64,000 bases of DNA from positions 186,001 to 250,000 of the forward strand of contig JARGSG010000189.1 in the NCBI GenBank assembly GCA_030374805.1, in the 5' to 3' direction. How positions within the stretch are numbered: the first letter of the stretch is position 1; each line of letters begins with the position of its first letter. Position numbers and translations under genes: made by a program. Under the pieces are notes generated by a model, which saw only the letters and a program-made list of their open reading frames with translations, made no database searches and was not told the DNA's origin. Origin of the DNA: Gracilaria gracilis. Its lineage: Eukaryota; Rhodophyta; Florideophyceae; Gracilariales; Gracilariaceae. Shown here one piece after another: positions 29,215-40,813 of the stretch.

Positions 29215-30252
29215 GCTTGTCACTCAGAAGCATCACGCCGCAGAGAAGAGTTACCCAGAGACAGAGCACAGACAGAAACGAGATACAAACTGCATCCATT
29301 CACATGAACTTAACAAACACGGTTTTCCGACACACGATCAACAGCCAAGCGCAGCACTCTCTCCCAAACAGAAAGAAAGATCTGCTGTGTACCAACGGTC
29401 TACTTTTCTGATGGAGATCACACCATCTTGGACGCAAACCAAAAAAGGAGAACACAGCGTCGTTGGGACCAGCCAACGTCTTCTGCCGTCACTTAATGCT
29501 CTCAAAAACGCCTTAGGAGATGTCAGTACCTCCAATGCCACTTTTGACATTTGTTCGCTACATTGAAACCAGTCTACGCAACTACTTAAGCCAGAAGTGC
29601 AAAATGCATCAGAACCTAGAGCCCCGTTAGCTCACTTAGCAACGGCGACCCCGACGGTCAGCGTCAGTGGAGATTCTACGCTTTCCGAGGCAGCATCGAA
29701 ACTATTAGGATTTCATATTCCTGACAATACTGTCAAGGCAACCAATACCGCCCTAAATGCGTTTGTCGAGTTTGTGGTAGAGGCATTTACTCTTTTCTTG
29801 CCCGAAAACCTTCAGGAATTGAAGAATCGAAGAACCCCGCTTTAAAGGCGCAAAAGTCTACGTGAACAGGCGATTGGTCTTACTCGAATTTACTTGTTCA
29901 GAACTGAGGACGGTATGGCTTTGCCTGATGAAACATCCGCATGGACAGAGAAACAAATCAAATGCATTAACACGGTACTTGTTGAATTCATTGCAACCCG
30001 CCGCAGCACAATAGAAGACGAAAACCTAGCTCCATCTACACTTAAGGCATACGTTGCGGGTCTCCAACGTGCGTTTAAAGAACGGTGGGGCTATGACCTT
30101 AATTTGTTCTCTGGAAGAGTATTCTCCGATCCGCAAAAAGGACTGGCCACTGCATTGGACAACAAAATCAGACAACACCAAGCTGACGGCGTTTGCCGAA
30201 AAAGTCATAACATCCTCACAGAAGAAAACATTTTAACTCTTAACAGTCTTCG
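29180..30252 (+). pseudogene. Crypton-like tyrosine recombinase, N-terminal half (broken)
   Basis: One reading frame (same phase throughout) can be followed from about 29180 to the LTR insertion, interrupted by in-frame stops TGA (29564-29566) and TAA (29843-29845). The part after 29894 (WTEKQIKCINTVLVEFIATRR; LAPSTLKAYVAGLQRAF; ILTEENILTLNSL) resembles the core-binding domain of Crypton/DUF3504-type tyrosine recombinases. The catalytic half continues beyond the LTR retrotransposon at 41689. Before the insertion the frame would have been contiguous apart from a 1-nt phase difference at the junction. No reverse transcriptase of its own is nearby, so a DIRS-type retroelement is less likely than a DNA-only Crypton. 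Non-functional as it stands. Confidence 0.65.
30248..30252. repeat. Target-site duplication, left copy (CTTCG)
   Basis: CTTCG directly precedes the left LTR and is repeated at 41684-41688 directly after the right LTR; 5 bp is the usual length for Ty3/gypsy and copia integration. Confidence 0.9.
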
Positions 30253-31102
30253 TGTGGAGCAACGCCTTTGGCGGGAAAAGCGCAGGCTCACGAAGACGTT
30301 CGGAATCTTCCCCTCGACAGGGCAGCACAGCGAACGGAGCACTCCGGGAATGACACAGCTAAGACGGGTGTAAATCCGAGGTCAAACCGTCACGACAAGC
30401 GTCGGAGCGTTAGGCTGATTAGTAGTCGGTAGAGATCCACGTGTTCACACGGTCACGAGATGAGTCCTCCAAAGAGAGTAGCACGGCAACGACAAGGTGT
30501 CGGAAACGGGCCACTGAGAACAGGGCAAAAAGGCAAACCCAAAAAGGGGAGAAAGCAAACCACCGGAGTGGGGAAAAGAGAGAGAACAAAGCAAACCCAA
30601 TACAGGGGCGAGTATACGACAATAGGTCGGAACGAGACACACAAATAGTGGTTATACTCTGAGCGCCACAAGGGTGGGTAACTATACGTGAACAACGCGG
30701 TCGTCACTCCACTTGGAGGTGAACAGTCCGCGAAGGCGTGATAGTTAGAGCCAGAAGCCCTTGCTTGGCAAGGGGCAATTTACTTGGGGGAGCGATGCTC
30801 AACCCTCTAAGTACTGAGCTCGGCGCACCACTGCCAGTGGGTGCGCCGGGCAAAATAATCTATAAAATATTTGAGTAAATACAGCAATGCTGGGTGCACT
30901 GCCTCCGGCATATCCGTGCTACACGTGTGCTAGTCACACCCGCTGAGCGGCGCCTCGAGCCGTGCAATCTACGTGTACATGTGTGGAAATTACCTCGGCG
31001 AGGCGACACGCTAATAGCGGTGTAGCTCATATATATCTACTAACGCATGATGCGGAAATTAACTAAGTACCTCAAATCGCCTCCAAGGGGTGTTGTCCTT
31101 CA
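30253..31102 (-). repeat. 3' LTR of the Ty3/gypsy-type element (left copy)
   Basis: 850 bp, begins TG and ends CA, and pairs with 40834-41683. By eye the two copies differ at about seven positions with no indels (about 99% identical), so insertion was recent. Since gag-pol is on the minus strand this left copy is the 3' LTR. It holds a strong hairpin (30821-30849, CGGCGCACC...GGTGCGCCG) and, on the plus strand, a TATAAAATA (30861-30869). Confidence 0.95.
30861..30869 (+). promoter_or_regulatory. Plus-strand TATA-like box in the 3' LTR
   Basis: TATAAAATA reads in the direction of the antisense frame, which starts with an ATG at 31138, about 270 bases downstream. It may drive antisense transcription; this is inference from position and consensus only. 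Confidence 0.35.
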
Positions 31103-31115
31103 TATCCCCCTCCTT
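31103..31115 (-). other. Polypurine tract
   Basis: On the minus strand AAGGAGGGGGATA abuts the 3' LTR. This is the normal place for the purine-rich primer of plus-strand DNA synthesis, and it confirms the element's orientation. Confidence 0.8.
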
Positions 31116-31137
31116 AAGAGTGAGCCACGCCGTCGCG

Positions 31138-33169
31138 ATGGCGGGTCGAACTCCCAACCGTGGTCATAAAAGCGCATCCCCGAAGTCTTCGGATTCCATC
31201 TCGCCTCGCGAAGACCAAGTCACTACCACTTCCAAGTGCAAACCTCGCTCCAGCGACGATCAACCCTGTTCACTACAGTCTTCAACTCGCTCTCGCGGTC
31301 GTACTACCAACCTTCCCGTTCCTCAAGCGCCTCGCGCGATGAGCGGTCAACCTCCGAACTCGGGATACTTCTCCGGATTTCGTTCCGTGCCTCTCCCGCA
31401 AAGCGGCAATGCTTCTGGGGCGTCCCAGGGACTCAACGCCAGCGGCGGGCACATTCTCCCTCCGGGGCAGCAGCCCCATGGTCACGTCATGCAGGAAGTG
31501 CCGTGGCCTTCCTACAATGAGCTCGTCGGGCTGAACCCTCGCGTTCACGCGCATCTTTTCCGGACTGCTCCGTGGTTTCATCCTACAGCCGTTTTCAACG
31601 AGGAGCTCATCGCGTCCTATGCGGACGGTGCTGATCGCCTTCCCCGGGGATCTTCCGGCGTTAGTCACCACTTCGTGGGATTGGCGTCGACGGGTTGCCG
31701 TTCCTCCCTCAATGCAATCGTGCGGCGTTCCGGCGAGTCGCTGGCTTCCGCTCAGGCGGCATTGGTTCGCTTGGGCTATGCGCGGCAGAGCCGGGCGAAC
31801 TTCGAGTTCCCAATTCCTGATTCCATCAGCTTTTGATCTCCGGTTATACCGTACTCAGGGCGAGATTTCGTACTGCCCCCCGCTTCGGCGGGTGGTTGAG
31901 ACTTACTCCTGGAGAGGACGTCCCAGTGTACGCCAGGAGGCGGTATGTTGGATTCATCCCATCATCCGGGCGGAGTTCAGGTATCTTCGCCGGGAGTCCC
32001 GTTCGCGGTGGTTACAGAACTTCATCCGCGATGAGCGCCGTGCGCGTTCCCGTTTCGGGTTTCTCGTCCCGTATCAAAACACGGAGATCAATCGAATCCG
32101 GCACAATCACCGGCCGGGCCGTTATGTTCCCATTCCCACTTGGTGGTCCTCGGTGGAGGTGTGTCGCGGGTGCTACGTGGAGTTGCCCCCGGTCCTCTTT
32201 TATCTTGGCTCCTGCCTCATCGAGGATCCGTATTCCGGACTGTGGTCCGTGGTGCTCACCGAGTGGGCTATCCGCACCGCGGCTTTCCTCCTATGGGAAG
32301 TATATGACCAGTATCGACTGTGGTATGTCCCGCCTCGCCTTCGTGCGTGCATCCGAGGAATCTCGTTGCGGGTCCCTCTGGGAGGTGAAAACAATGCCGA
32401 AGAAGTTCGTGGACTCCTCGACGTAATCGACCGAGTTGATTGGGCCAGCGTGCCTTTCGCTCAGAGCGGCCGCGGTCACGAGGACGGCGGTTTCGACCGG
32501 TCTCCGGGACGACGCACGCCATTGGTGGGAGACTTCATCTTTTTCAATCCCTGGGAGGTGCAAGAGATCACCGCAGCTGAAGCGGCAGCTCTCCGGATGG
32601 CTCCGAGGTATATCCCTTACGGGCATCCCGTTGGCTTCGTCGATGCTGACGATTTTTACCACGCCTACGGCGGTGATGACGTCCAAATTATGGACGATGA
32701 ACCCGAGATGGGGTATGATGACGACGTAGTCGAAGAGGTTCCTTCCGCCAACGCGGTTGAGCCGACCTCCAATGACACGGCAGCGCCGGGAATGGCGACG
32801 GCTGAGCCGGTGAATCCACCGGCACCCGAACCTTCGTCGGTAGGTGCAGTGGTGGCTTCCCTTCCGGACGAACCAGAGGTGATCGAGGTGCCTGCCGTTC
32901 TCCCCTCTGGGGGTGGAACCGGTGAGGCGGCTGTGATCGCTCAGTTCCTCCGAGGAGTTGGGCTTTCCGCCACTGTCGCGAGCGGGGACGTTGCCGCAAT
33001 GCGGGACGCGTTGGCTGCACGCCTTACTGGCGGATCCAATCCCAGCAATGGGGGTACTGGTGAGGGCGCTCCGGGCCCCTCCAACCAAGGGTCGGGGGGC
33101 TTAGTCCATCTTCCACCTGATTCCCCGCTATGCGGTGTTGTTGTAGGATATAGCCTCGATGGCCATTAA
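31138..33169 (+). CDS. Antisense reading frame of the LTR element, unknown function, with a +1 frame change
   Basis: The plus strand between the 3' LTR and pol carries a long frame opposite to gag-pol. Part one runs from ATG 31138 to TGA 31834-31836 (232 residues, basic and Ser-rich first, then a folded-looking part with WPSYNELVGLNPRVHAHLFRTAPWF). Part two, in the +1 phase, continues from about 31835 to 33169 (~444 residues) with an Arg/Tyr/Trp-rich stretch, hydrophobic segments (LPPVLFYLGSCLI; TAAFLLWEVYDQY) and an acidic Pro-rich tail (EPEVIEVPAVLPSGGG). The switch falls at AGC TTT TGA T, a shifty-stop arrangement that could allow +1 frameshifting, or a 1-nt mutation. No known domain recognised. 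Antisense frames at this place occur in several plant Ty3/gypsy lineages, without known function. Confidence 0.55.
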
Positions 33170-34508
33170 ACCTACTTCCGTCTATGACGTATATTTTTCC
33201 TTTCCTAAATGCCAGTTTCGTCTTCTCCCACTTCTCAACTTCCTTCTAGATGAGCTAGCTTCTTCCCCCTTCGGGGCGTGTCATCCCACTTGGGCGTTGA
33301 CAATTGTCGCCGGGAGACCCGTGAGAGTACGCCGATGGTACTGCACCACTTTTGATCGTGGGAGATGCTCGATTGGCTCATCCGAGTCAGCCTCGGGTCC
33401 GTAGCCGTACCAAACGTACGAGATACTGTATGTACCCCAACGGGTGATATGAGTGTTCCACTATGTGGTCGACTACGAACTCCTGTCGGAAGACTTCCCG
33501 GCCTTGCCGTGTGACTACGACATCCTGCTTCGGAGAGCTCTCCGGCGGCTTCATCGTGGTGTGGCACTGCGTCGGTGCTCCGGTTAGACCGTGGTGTGTC
33601 CAACAAGGTTGGTGGAACTGTCTCTTCGCGGTGTGGTCCCCCTACTTGGGTCGGTGGTCACGCGTCTCGCGGTGTCGGTGTTCCCGTTTTCTTGTTCCCT
33701 TAGAGTTCCTTCTCCCGCGGGAGTCCCAGGTGGGCGTACCGCAAGTTTGCGTGGTAGCAACCGTGTCGACGGAGTTGTGTGTGGCGTTGAACGCGCTCGC
33801 GTCAACGGTAACCTTGATTGAACCGGGCTCACGCCGTGGTAGTACGTGACGTTGTCAACGGGTGGCCTTCATTGGTCTGCGCCGTGGCGTGTTCCGCCTC
33901 CGTGTGCACGGGAGGTGTCAGCTCGGTTTGTCGACGTGGTTCGCTCGCTGAGCTGATCTCCCTTACAGGTGTAGTCCGTGTGCTACGGTTGGCACCTCTC
34001 TGCTGGGCATTTAGCGACGTGTCCACGGTGAGGCCCGCCTCAGGCGTGTTGGGTAACTTAGTCTCCAACGACTCTTCTCCGTCTTGGACGTGCGAGCTCA
34101 ACGGCGCCTTAGGCGGTGTTTCCACTCCGTTATACGACGTAGTCACTCCAGGCGCGCTATGCGGCGTAGGCAACGGCTTCGCCGGTAACGACTGAGTCTC
34201 CTCGGTCCTGTCCCGCACGGCGGTAGTGTCTGGTGACGATTCCGCTTCTGCGTTGATGCGCGGCGACCTTGACGAGACGCCGGGCTCCCGAGAGGGCTTT
34301 GATTGCACATTAGCGGTGTCTCTCTTCCGTGCCACACGGTGTTCCTCACGCGATGGCGCGGAAGCATGACGATTAACGAGTTCCTCCCCCTCCTTAGATG
34401 GGGCGATATGGGGAGTGAGTATCAGCGCTCCAAGGCGGCGAATAATTACGCCAGGCGGCGGGGCTTCAGACAGCGAAGCACCAGGGCGCGTAGAGTCCGA
34501 TAACATCG
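33170..34508 (-). other. Region between pol and the antisense frame, with a Pro/Ser/Thr-rich open frame
   Basis: A minus-strand open frame (33829-34791) overlaps the end of pol in another phase and runs on as a Pro, Thr, Ser and Arg-rich, low-complexity stretch. It may be a C-terminal tail of pol reached by another frame change, or simply noncoding 3' sequence of the element. No family features are seen. Confidence 0.3.
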
Positions 34509-37500
34509 TCAAATCCGAGAGTCCCCTACTTGGGTGTGGTACCTCCCTAGGGCGGTTGATCGGGGTGGGTCCGGTGTGTCCGTAGTGTTCGTTTCCGCTT
34601 CTGCGGTAGAATGTCCACTTGATGGGTCGTTTCCCGCGGGCGGGGGTGCAAAAACCACGCGATCGCGGGAAATGCGTTCGTGTTGCTGACCCATCTCCAC
34701 TACGACAGTGTCGGATTCGACAGCAATTGCTTTGAAAGGACCGTCGGCGACGGGTGAGAGCTTGTGGCGTTTCTCCTTGCCTGGGTTCCAATACTCCTTA
34801 CGGATGAATACATAGTCCCCTTCTTTAAGGGCGGGTGGTCTCCGAGGGGCTCGCTGATCGAAATCACGCTTATACGCGGCTTGTGACCGGGCCATTGACC
34901 GTTGTGCTGCTGGGACCAGCTTGGTAAGCCATGTCTTCCAGGTTTCCCCTGTATCCCTTCGTCGAAGGAAATTGATCCAGCGTTGGCTGTGCTTCGAGCG
35001 CCACGGGCGGTGGGGTGCGAGACAGAACCAATTCAAATGGAGTTAATCCCGTAGTACGGTGTACCTGAGTGTTGTATGCGAATGTCAGCGCATCGGTGAA
35101 CAGGTCCCACGTGGTGGGGTGATCGGCTACGTATGAACGGAGTGCTGCTAACAGCGTCCGGTTAAACCGTTCAGCCTGCCCATTACACTGGGGGTGGTAG
35201 GTTGTCGTGAAGAAATTCTTGACATCCAGAATTCTGCATACATCCCCGAAGAACCGGGAGGCAAACTGTTTCCCGTTGTCGGAGAGTAGATTCACCGGTG
35301 GACCGTAGACGAATGCCCAATGGGTGACGAATGCTTGCGCCACCGTCAATGACGTGATTCTCCGTAAGGGAACGGTACGAACGAGCTTCGAGAAACGATC
35401 CGTGATCACGAGTAAAAATTTGTTACGCCGCTTAGTAGCGAGGAACGGTCCCAAAATATCGATGGCTACGAATTCCAGGGGGCGCCCTTGCGGGGAAGAG
35501 CTTCAACTTCGTCGCGTGGCGGCGAAGCTTGACGCGATTCCGAGCACACTCGGGGCAGAACCGCACAGTTTGCGTAGCAATCCACAGCCATTGCTGGCCA
35601 GTAGAATTTCCTTCGCAATGTAAGGTACAGTTTCCGTCCTCCGACGTGACCACTAAGTTTGGCATAGTGTGATAAGTGTAACACCCGAGATTGTAGGGCG
35701 TGTGGCACCACTATTTGTGGGTTTCCAGTTACCGTGCGAACGAGGTATCCAATATCATTCACCCGAAAGGGGAGATCAGCTCCTCCATTGAGTTGCGCCC
35801 GAATCTTCGTGCAGTAGGGATCGCTGAACTGTTCCCTAACCATCTCCTCCGTTGTGACGGGTACGAAGTTCCCTGGTAGGGGGTTCGCACTTTCGCTGAC
35901 AGCGAGTAGGTCGTCCAGTTCCTGGTCAAAATCCAGTTCGTCTGGCCATTCCTCTTCGATATCTTCCAGTTCACCTGCGGTGTAGTCTTCAACCGCAAAG
36001 CAGGGTATTTCCTCATCATCGACGGCTAACGCTTCCCCTGTGGTGGGTAGGCGAGAAAGGGCGTCGGCTTGTGTATTGTTGGCGCCCTTCTTGTAGGTGA
36101 CGTCGAAGTCGAACTCTGCGAGACGCAGTCTCCAACGCATTAAGCGGCCTGAAGGCTCCGATATGGAGAGTAGCCATCTCAATGATGAGTGATCCGTGTA
36201 CACGGTGAAATGGGCACCCATGAGGTAGGGGCGTAGTGTGCATAATGCCCACACTACTGCAAGACATTCCTTCTCCGAGACGGAGTAATTCTTCTCATGC
36301 ACGTTCAACGAACGGGACCAGTACCCAATTGGCTTGCGTTCCCCCTCTGGGGTGGTTTGAAATAAGGCGCAGCCTACCTGGTAGTCACTAGAGTCCGTGT
36401 CCACGGTATATGAAAGTCCTGGTTTCGGTAGTGACAATACTGGTGCCGTGGTTACAGCCTCTTTGAGAGAGTTAAAAGCTTCCGTCTGAGTAGACGTGAA
36501 TGGGTCCAACTTAGGCGGTTGACCCTTCCGCAGGAGCGCGTTGAGAGGTGCCGCAATGTCCGCAAAGTTGGGAATAAACCGTCTATAGACGTTGACTAAT
36601 CCTAGAAAGGATCTCAGTTCGGTCTGGGTAGTCGGTTCAGTGGCCTGTTTCAGCGACTTCACACGAGCTTCCTCGATCATGACACGTCCTGGACGGATTA
36701 TGTGACCCAGATACTTGACTGTATCCGTGAAGAATTCGCATTTCCTCAGCTTGAGTGTCACTCCGGCGTCCCGTAACGTGGCCATTATGTCTCTCACATG
36801 CGTGAGGTGATCATCCAGATTATCTGAGAATACAATGACGTCGTCAAGGTAGACGAGACAAGTACGCCACTTGAAGCGGGCCAGTAGGATATCAATAGCA
36901 CGCTGAAAAGTAGCGGGAGCATTGGTTAAACCAAAGGGCATCCGTTTAAAACGGTAGAGGCCAGAGTGGCAGACAAACGCTGTCTTGCACTGATCCTCCT
37001 TTCTTACTGGAACCTGCCAGTATCCCCAGTTAGCATCCAATGCCGTGAACACGGTAGCATTTCCGAGAGAATCGATGTATTCATCCATACGTGGAATAGG
37101 GTACATGTCCTTGACGGTAAGAGCGTTTAGACGACGATAATCGATACAGAAGCGCCAGGAACCATCCGGTTTCGGAGCCAGTACCACTGGTGATGCCCAC
37201 GGCGAATGTGCCGGTTCTATAACTCCTGCACGGAGCATCTTGTCCACCTGAAATTGCTCTTCTTCTCTGGCCTTGGGCCCCGCCCTGTACGGATGTTGGG
37301 CTACTGGCCGAGAGTTGGGAAGGAGATCAATCCGGTGTTCCGTGGTATTTATCTCTCCGAGAGAACCATCCCACATTGTGGTGAATTCACGAAGCATATC
37401 GCGCAGTCGTTTGCAGTGTGTCTCTGGAACATGTCCGAGGTCGAGTTCTTCCAATTCCCTCACTGGGTCCAATTGGTCGTAGCTCGTCGGAACGCGTGTC

Positions 37501-38546
37501 TTCTCTGTCTTAACAGGCTGCTGACCCGAGAGACTCGGCGACGGAGACGAATGAGATTCAGACTCCTCCCCCTCTTTAGAGTGAACGATTCCGAGCACAT
37601 CGGCAGCAGTCATCTTCGTCGGTACCAACGCAGTTGGATGCGGCATGACCGAGCCAATCACTTGGTTTTTCACCAGATACTGGGTTGTTTTGCCGAGATT
37701 GGCTATCAACACGTAAAACGGATTATCCGGTTCCACCTGGACCACTCCATTAGCGATGGCAAGAGAGTATTTATCATACAACGACGGCAATGGCTGGACG
37801 ATTCGTAAACCGTGTTGACGGGAATTCACCTGTACCCAGACTTGAGACTCTGGAGGCACGCGTGTCGCGGAGGCAACGCGAAGCTTCGTAGATTCCCGAG
37901 AACTCGGTGGTGCTTCCTGCGCCGCAGGTAGAGGCACGTGCTTCTTGGAGGCATGCCTCAAAGGACGACGAACAATCGGCACGGACGAACCATCTTCCAT
38001 TTCAACCCGCCTCTGGCGGGGCCTAATGGCATCGAGAAAGCGGTCGCAAAAGTCACAACCCAAAATGACTGCAGCGGCTAGTGACCGACAAACGACAAAG
38101 TCGAGCTTCACCACGCATGAGCCCAAGCGGAGTACCAACTCGATGTATCCTACCGTTGACAACGGGTTGTTATTCGCGTCAGCGACGTCAGGAATGTCGC
38201 CACGGCGAATGTGTGACCGCAAGGCGGGTGGCAATGCTGTCTCAACAATGAAGTTCGGACCTGCGCCTGTATCTAATACAGTGAGATAACGCACCATAAA
38301 CTGGGGTGAAAGGCCAAGGTCGGCATAGACCTTGTAATTGCGTTTGGCCATCACCATAACTCTATCCGGGAACCGGTTATTTCTTACCCGTATCCACGGT
38401 CGACGAAGAACACCAAGGTGTTCTGAGTTCACGTCTTCGACGGCCTGTTTCCTCGAGAGGATTCGGACCTGGGAGCGAGGCGGGGACGCCTCGGGCGCCT
38501 TCAGCCTCAACTCTGAGGGCGCCTCTCCAAAAGAGGAGACTCCCAC
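34509..38546 (-). pseudogene. pol: pol polyprotein (protease, reverse transcriptase, RNase H, integrase), broken
   Basis: The first frame (38546-35466, 1026 codons) contains an aspartic protease motif DTGAGPNF at residues 92-99; reverse transcriptase with RRLNALTVKDMYPIPRMDEY, KTAFVCHSGLYRFKRMPFGL and the YLDD box at 566-569; RNase H starting near 710 (TVDTDSSDYQVG, then EKECLAVVWAL and YTDHSSLRWLL); and the integrase H2C2 zinc finger (LHLSHYAKLSGH...), which is cut by a frame change. A second frame (35432-35665) carries the finger's second Cys pair (FCPECARN). A third (35454-34870) carries the integrase core with the D, D and E positions (VITDRFSKL; LLSDNGKQF; NGQAERFNRT). A fourth (to 34509) holds the C-terminal DNA-binding part. 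Two of the changes look like single extra A residues near 35575 and 35495 (minus-strand sense); the third lies near 34940-34990. RT-RH-IN order identifies Ty3/gypsy. Confidence 0.93.
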
Positions 38547-38548
38547 AA

Positions 38549-40672
38549 TTAGTTTTTCTGAGCAGATTCCGCCTGAGGCGTGTGCTCAGTGTTCTGAACC
38601 ATTGATGCCTGGACACCAGTGGCAGAAGCGTCCGCAGTAGCGGTTGAATTTCCCTCGAGAGGGGTACGGGGGTGAGAGTTCACCATGTTCTGGGCAACCG
38701 GAGCCGCAATTGTGCGTGGAATATCCATCTTCGCGCGGATGTACGATGCCATCGGAACAGAAGCCTTCTCTTCAGGTGAGAGGGATTCGTAGTTGGAAAT
38801 GACTTGTGCCCACTCACGCATGGTTAAAACGCACTGCGGAGAAGTATGCCCTCGCGTATAGCAGAGGTGACAGATCAATCCAACAATGGCGTTGACGTTC
38901 CGAGTATTCGAGAATCGCACCGCTGGGCGGGAAGCTTGCCAGCCAGGCCGTGAAGCCCGGGTTCCACCGTTCTCATATGACAGTCGAGGGGGTCGAACTC
39001 GGTTCGAATCTGCATACAGCAGTGTGTCGTCCGGAGCCGTTTGAAACGAGGCATCCGTGGTTGAGGGAAGCTCCGTCGTCGGGATTGAAAGCACGTCGCT
39101 ACGGGCAAAGTGCACCTGATCATACTCCTTATTGGAGTGTGCCTCAGCCAGCATTGATGCCGACGGGGTTCTCGATTCCAACATCAACGCTTTAGCGGAC
39201 TTCAACCGGGTACCCGGGACCCGTGCTCGTAGTGCATCGCCTTTGGCGCGTGCATACTGCACCAGTTCCAAGTACGTAGTCTTACGGTTTTCTTCACGGC
39301 GACGGGCCACTAGGGTCCGTATAGCCGGGTCTAGTCCATCAACGAACATGGTACAACGCTCTTGAGCGGAATAAACATTGCCACATCGGTGGAAGGCCTT
39401 ATTCAGGCGCACCGAGTAATCGGTTTCCGTTTCGCCGGGGCGTTGTTTGGTGTCTCTCAGAGCGAGGATAGCCGACTGGATGGCGGTGCCAGTCGCATAG
39501 GACCTCAGTAGATACTGAACTGCTTCAGGCCAGCAAGTAACCCCTCCTTCAGAGGCGCGAGATGAACCTCTCACAGAGTTGTACTGATCTTCCGCAAGTC
39601 CGCGTAGAAATTAGGGCAGCGCGACAAACGCCTGTCCTTCATTCATCCCAAGGATGTCGGCTTCCGCTACAAAGCGTGATAGGAAATCCAACACCAAGAT
39701 GGGATCATCGCCTGTAAACAGTTGATTACGGAGCGACAGCTGCATCCGTTTGATACAGTCTTTGACCTTTCCCGTCCCACGGAAAGTTCTATCCAATGAG
39801 GAGTCCTCCAAACGGTAATACCGGTATGACAACAGCTTCTTGTAGAGCAGATTGGTAGGCTTCAACTCTTTTAATCCAAAGTGCTTCCTTCCCTTCGAGC
39901 GGGCGCGTATCACACCTTGGGTGGCTGATGACCGCTTCGAGCGTGACGAACGCTCACGAGGGGCTTCTTCTACCGACGAGTCGGACGAATCAGACCCGGT
40001 TGACCGGCGAGAAGAGAGAGAAGATGGTGACGAATCAGAGTCGTAGTTCTTCCGCTCTTTGCGTGCTTTGGATCCACTGACCTTCTTGTCACGGTGTGAA
40101 ACAGCAACCGGCTCAGCCGTGCGATTTGCTCCAACCAGGACGGTTTGTTCCACCATTTCTAGACGGGGGCGGAGGCGAGTAAACTTCTCAGCCACGTCCT
40201 CCACGAAATTAGCGGGTCCTCCGAAAGCTTCCAAGAGTGAGTTGACATCACCACGCAATACGCGGAGATCCTCAGAAAGGTCCTGCAAAGCCGTGTCATC
40301 CACCTTCTTTCGAAGTAACGACAACTCTTTAGCAAGGGTAGCATGGGCAGCCCGCGTGGAGCGGAGCTGCTCTTCCACAGTTAAGTGGAGGGTGTCATTG
40401 ACAGTAGCCCTCAGAGGTGCCTCCGGAGTGGGAGCTACGGAAAGGACCGTACCTCCTACGATAGGAGCGGGACCAGCAACGGCAGGAGCCGGTCCATCAC
40501 CTCGATGAGGGTTGATCAACGACGTGGGCGGAAGTCGAGTGGTCGTCGGTACAGCTTCAGTAGCCGGCATCCCTTCGGTCCGGTACCGTGAACGGGTGGG
40601 GATCCGTGACGGAAGTGGCGGATCCGATCTTCCAGTCTGACTGCGTGTCTTCGGACGATCTGACAGCGTCAT
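38549..40672 (-). pseudogene. gag: gag polyprotein with an in-frame stop
   Basis: A frame of about 707 codons from ATG 40672 (MTLSDRPKTRSQTG...) to TAA 38549-38551, interrupted by a single in-frame TAA at 39611-39613. The N-terminal part has a helical heptad-like stretch (LRSTRAAHATLAKELSLLRKKVDD) and a Ser/Asp-rich basic region (DSDSSPSSLSSRRSTGSDSSDSS). After the stop come a capsid-like retrotransposon-gag domain (YSVRLNKAFHRCGNVYSAQERCTMFVDGL) and a zinc knuckle CHLCYTRGHTSPQC (CX2CX4HX4C) near the C-terminus. The gag stop follows G AAA AAC, and pol is in the -1 phase with overlapping open frames, so Gag-Pol would be made by -1 frameshifting. The internal TAA is probably a recent mutation (a single base change), but readthrough cannot be excluded. 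Confidence 0.88.
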
Positions 40673-40813
40673 GACCAGAACAACCGTACAACGGGATAAT
40701 CGACAGCCAATCGGCTGGGACTTCCAGTGAACTTCCAAATGGAGACAAGGGCAAATGAACTAACCTCGCAACGAGTGAATTCCCAAGTGAATCCTCCGGC
40801 AAAAACTAAAAGC

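Noticed and set aside
30419..30707. Short frames in the LTR (repeated at 41000-41288)
   Set aside because: They sit inside both LTR copies, lack protein-like features and are explained by repeat structure.
31619..31834. Start of the second antisense frame at 31619
   Set aside because: The overlap with the first frame has no protein-like features in this phase; the coding phase before 31834 is the one starting at 31138.
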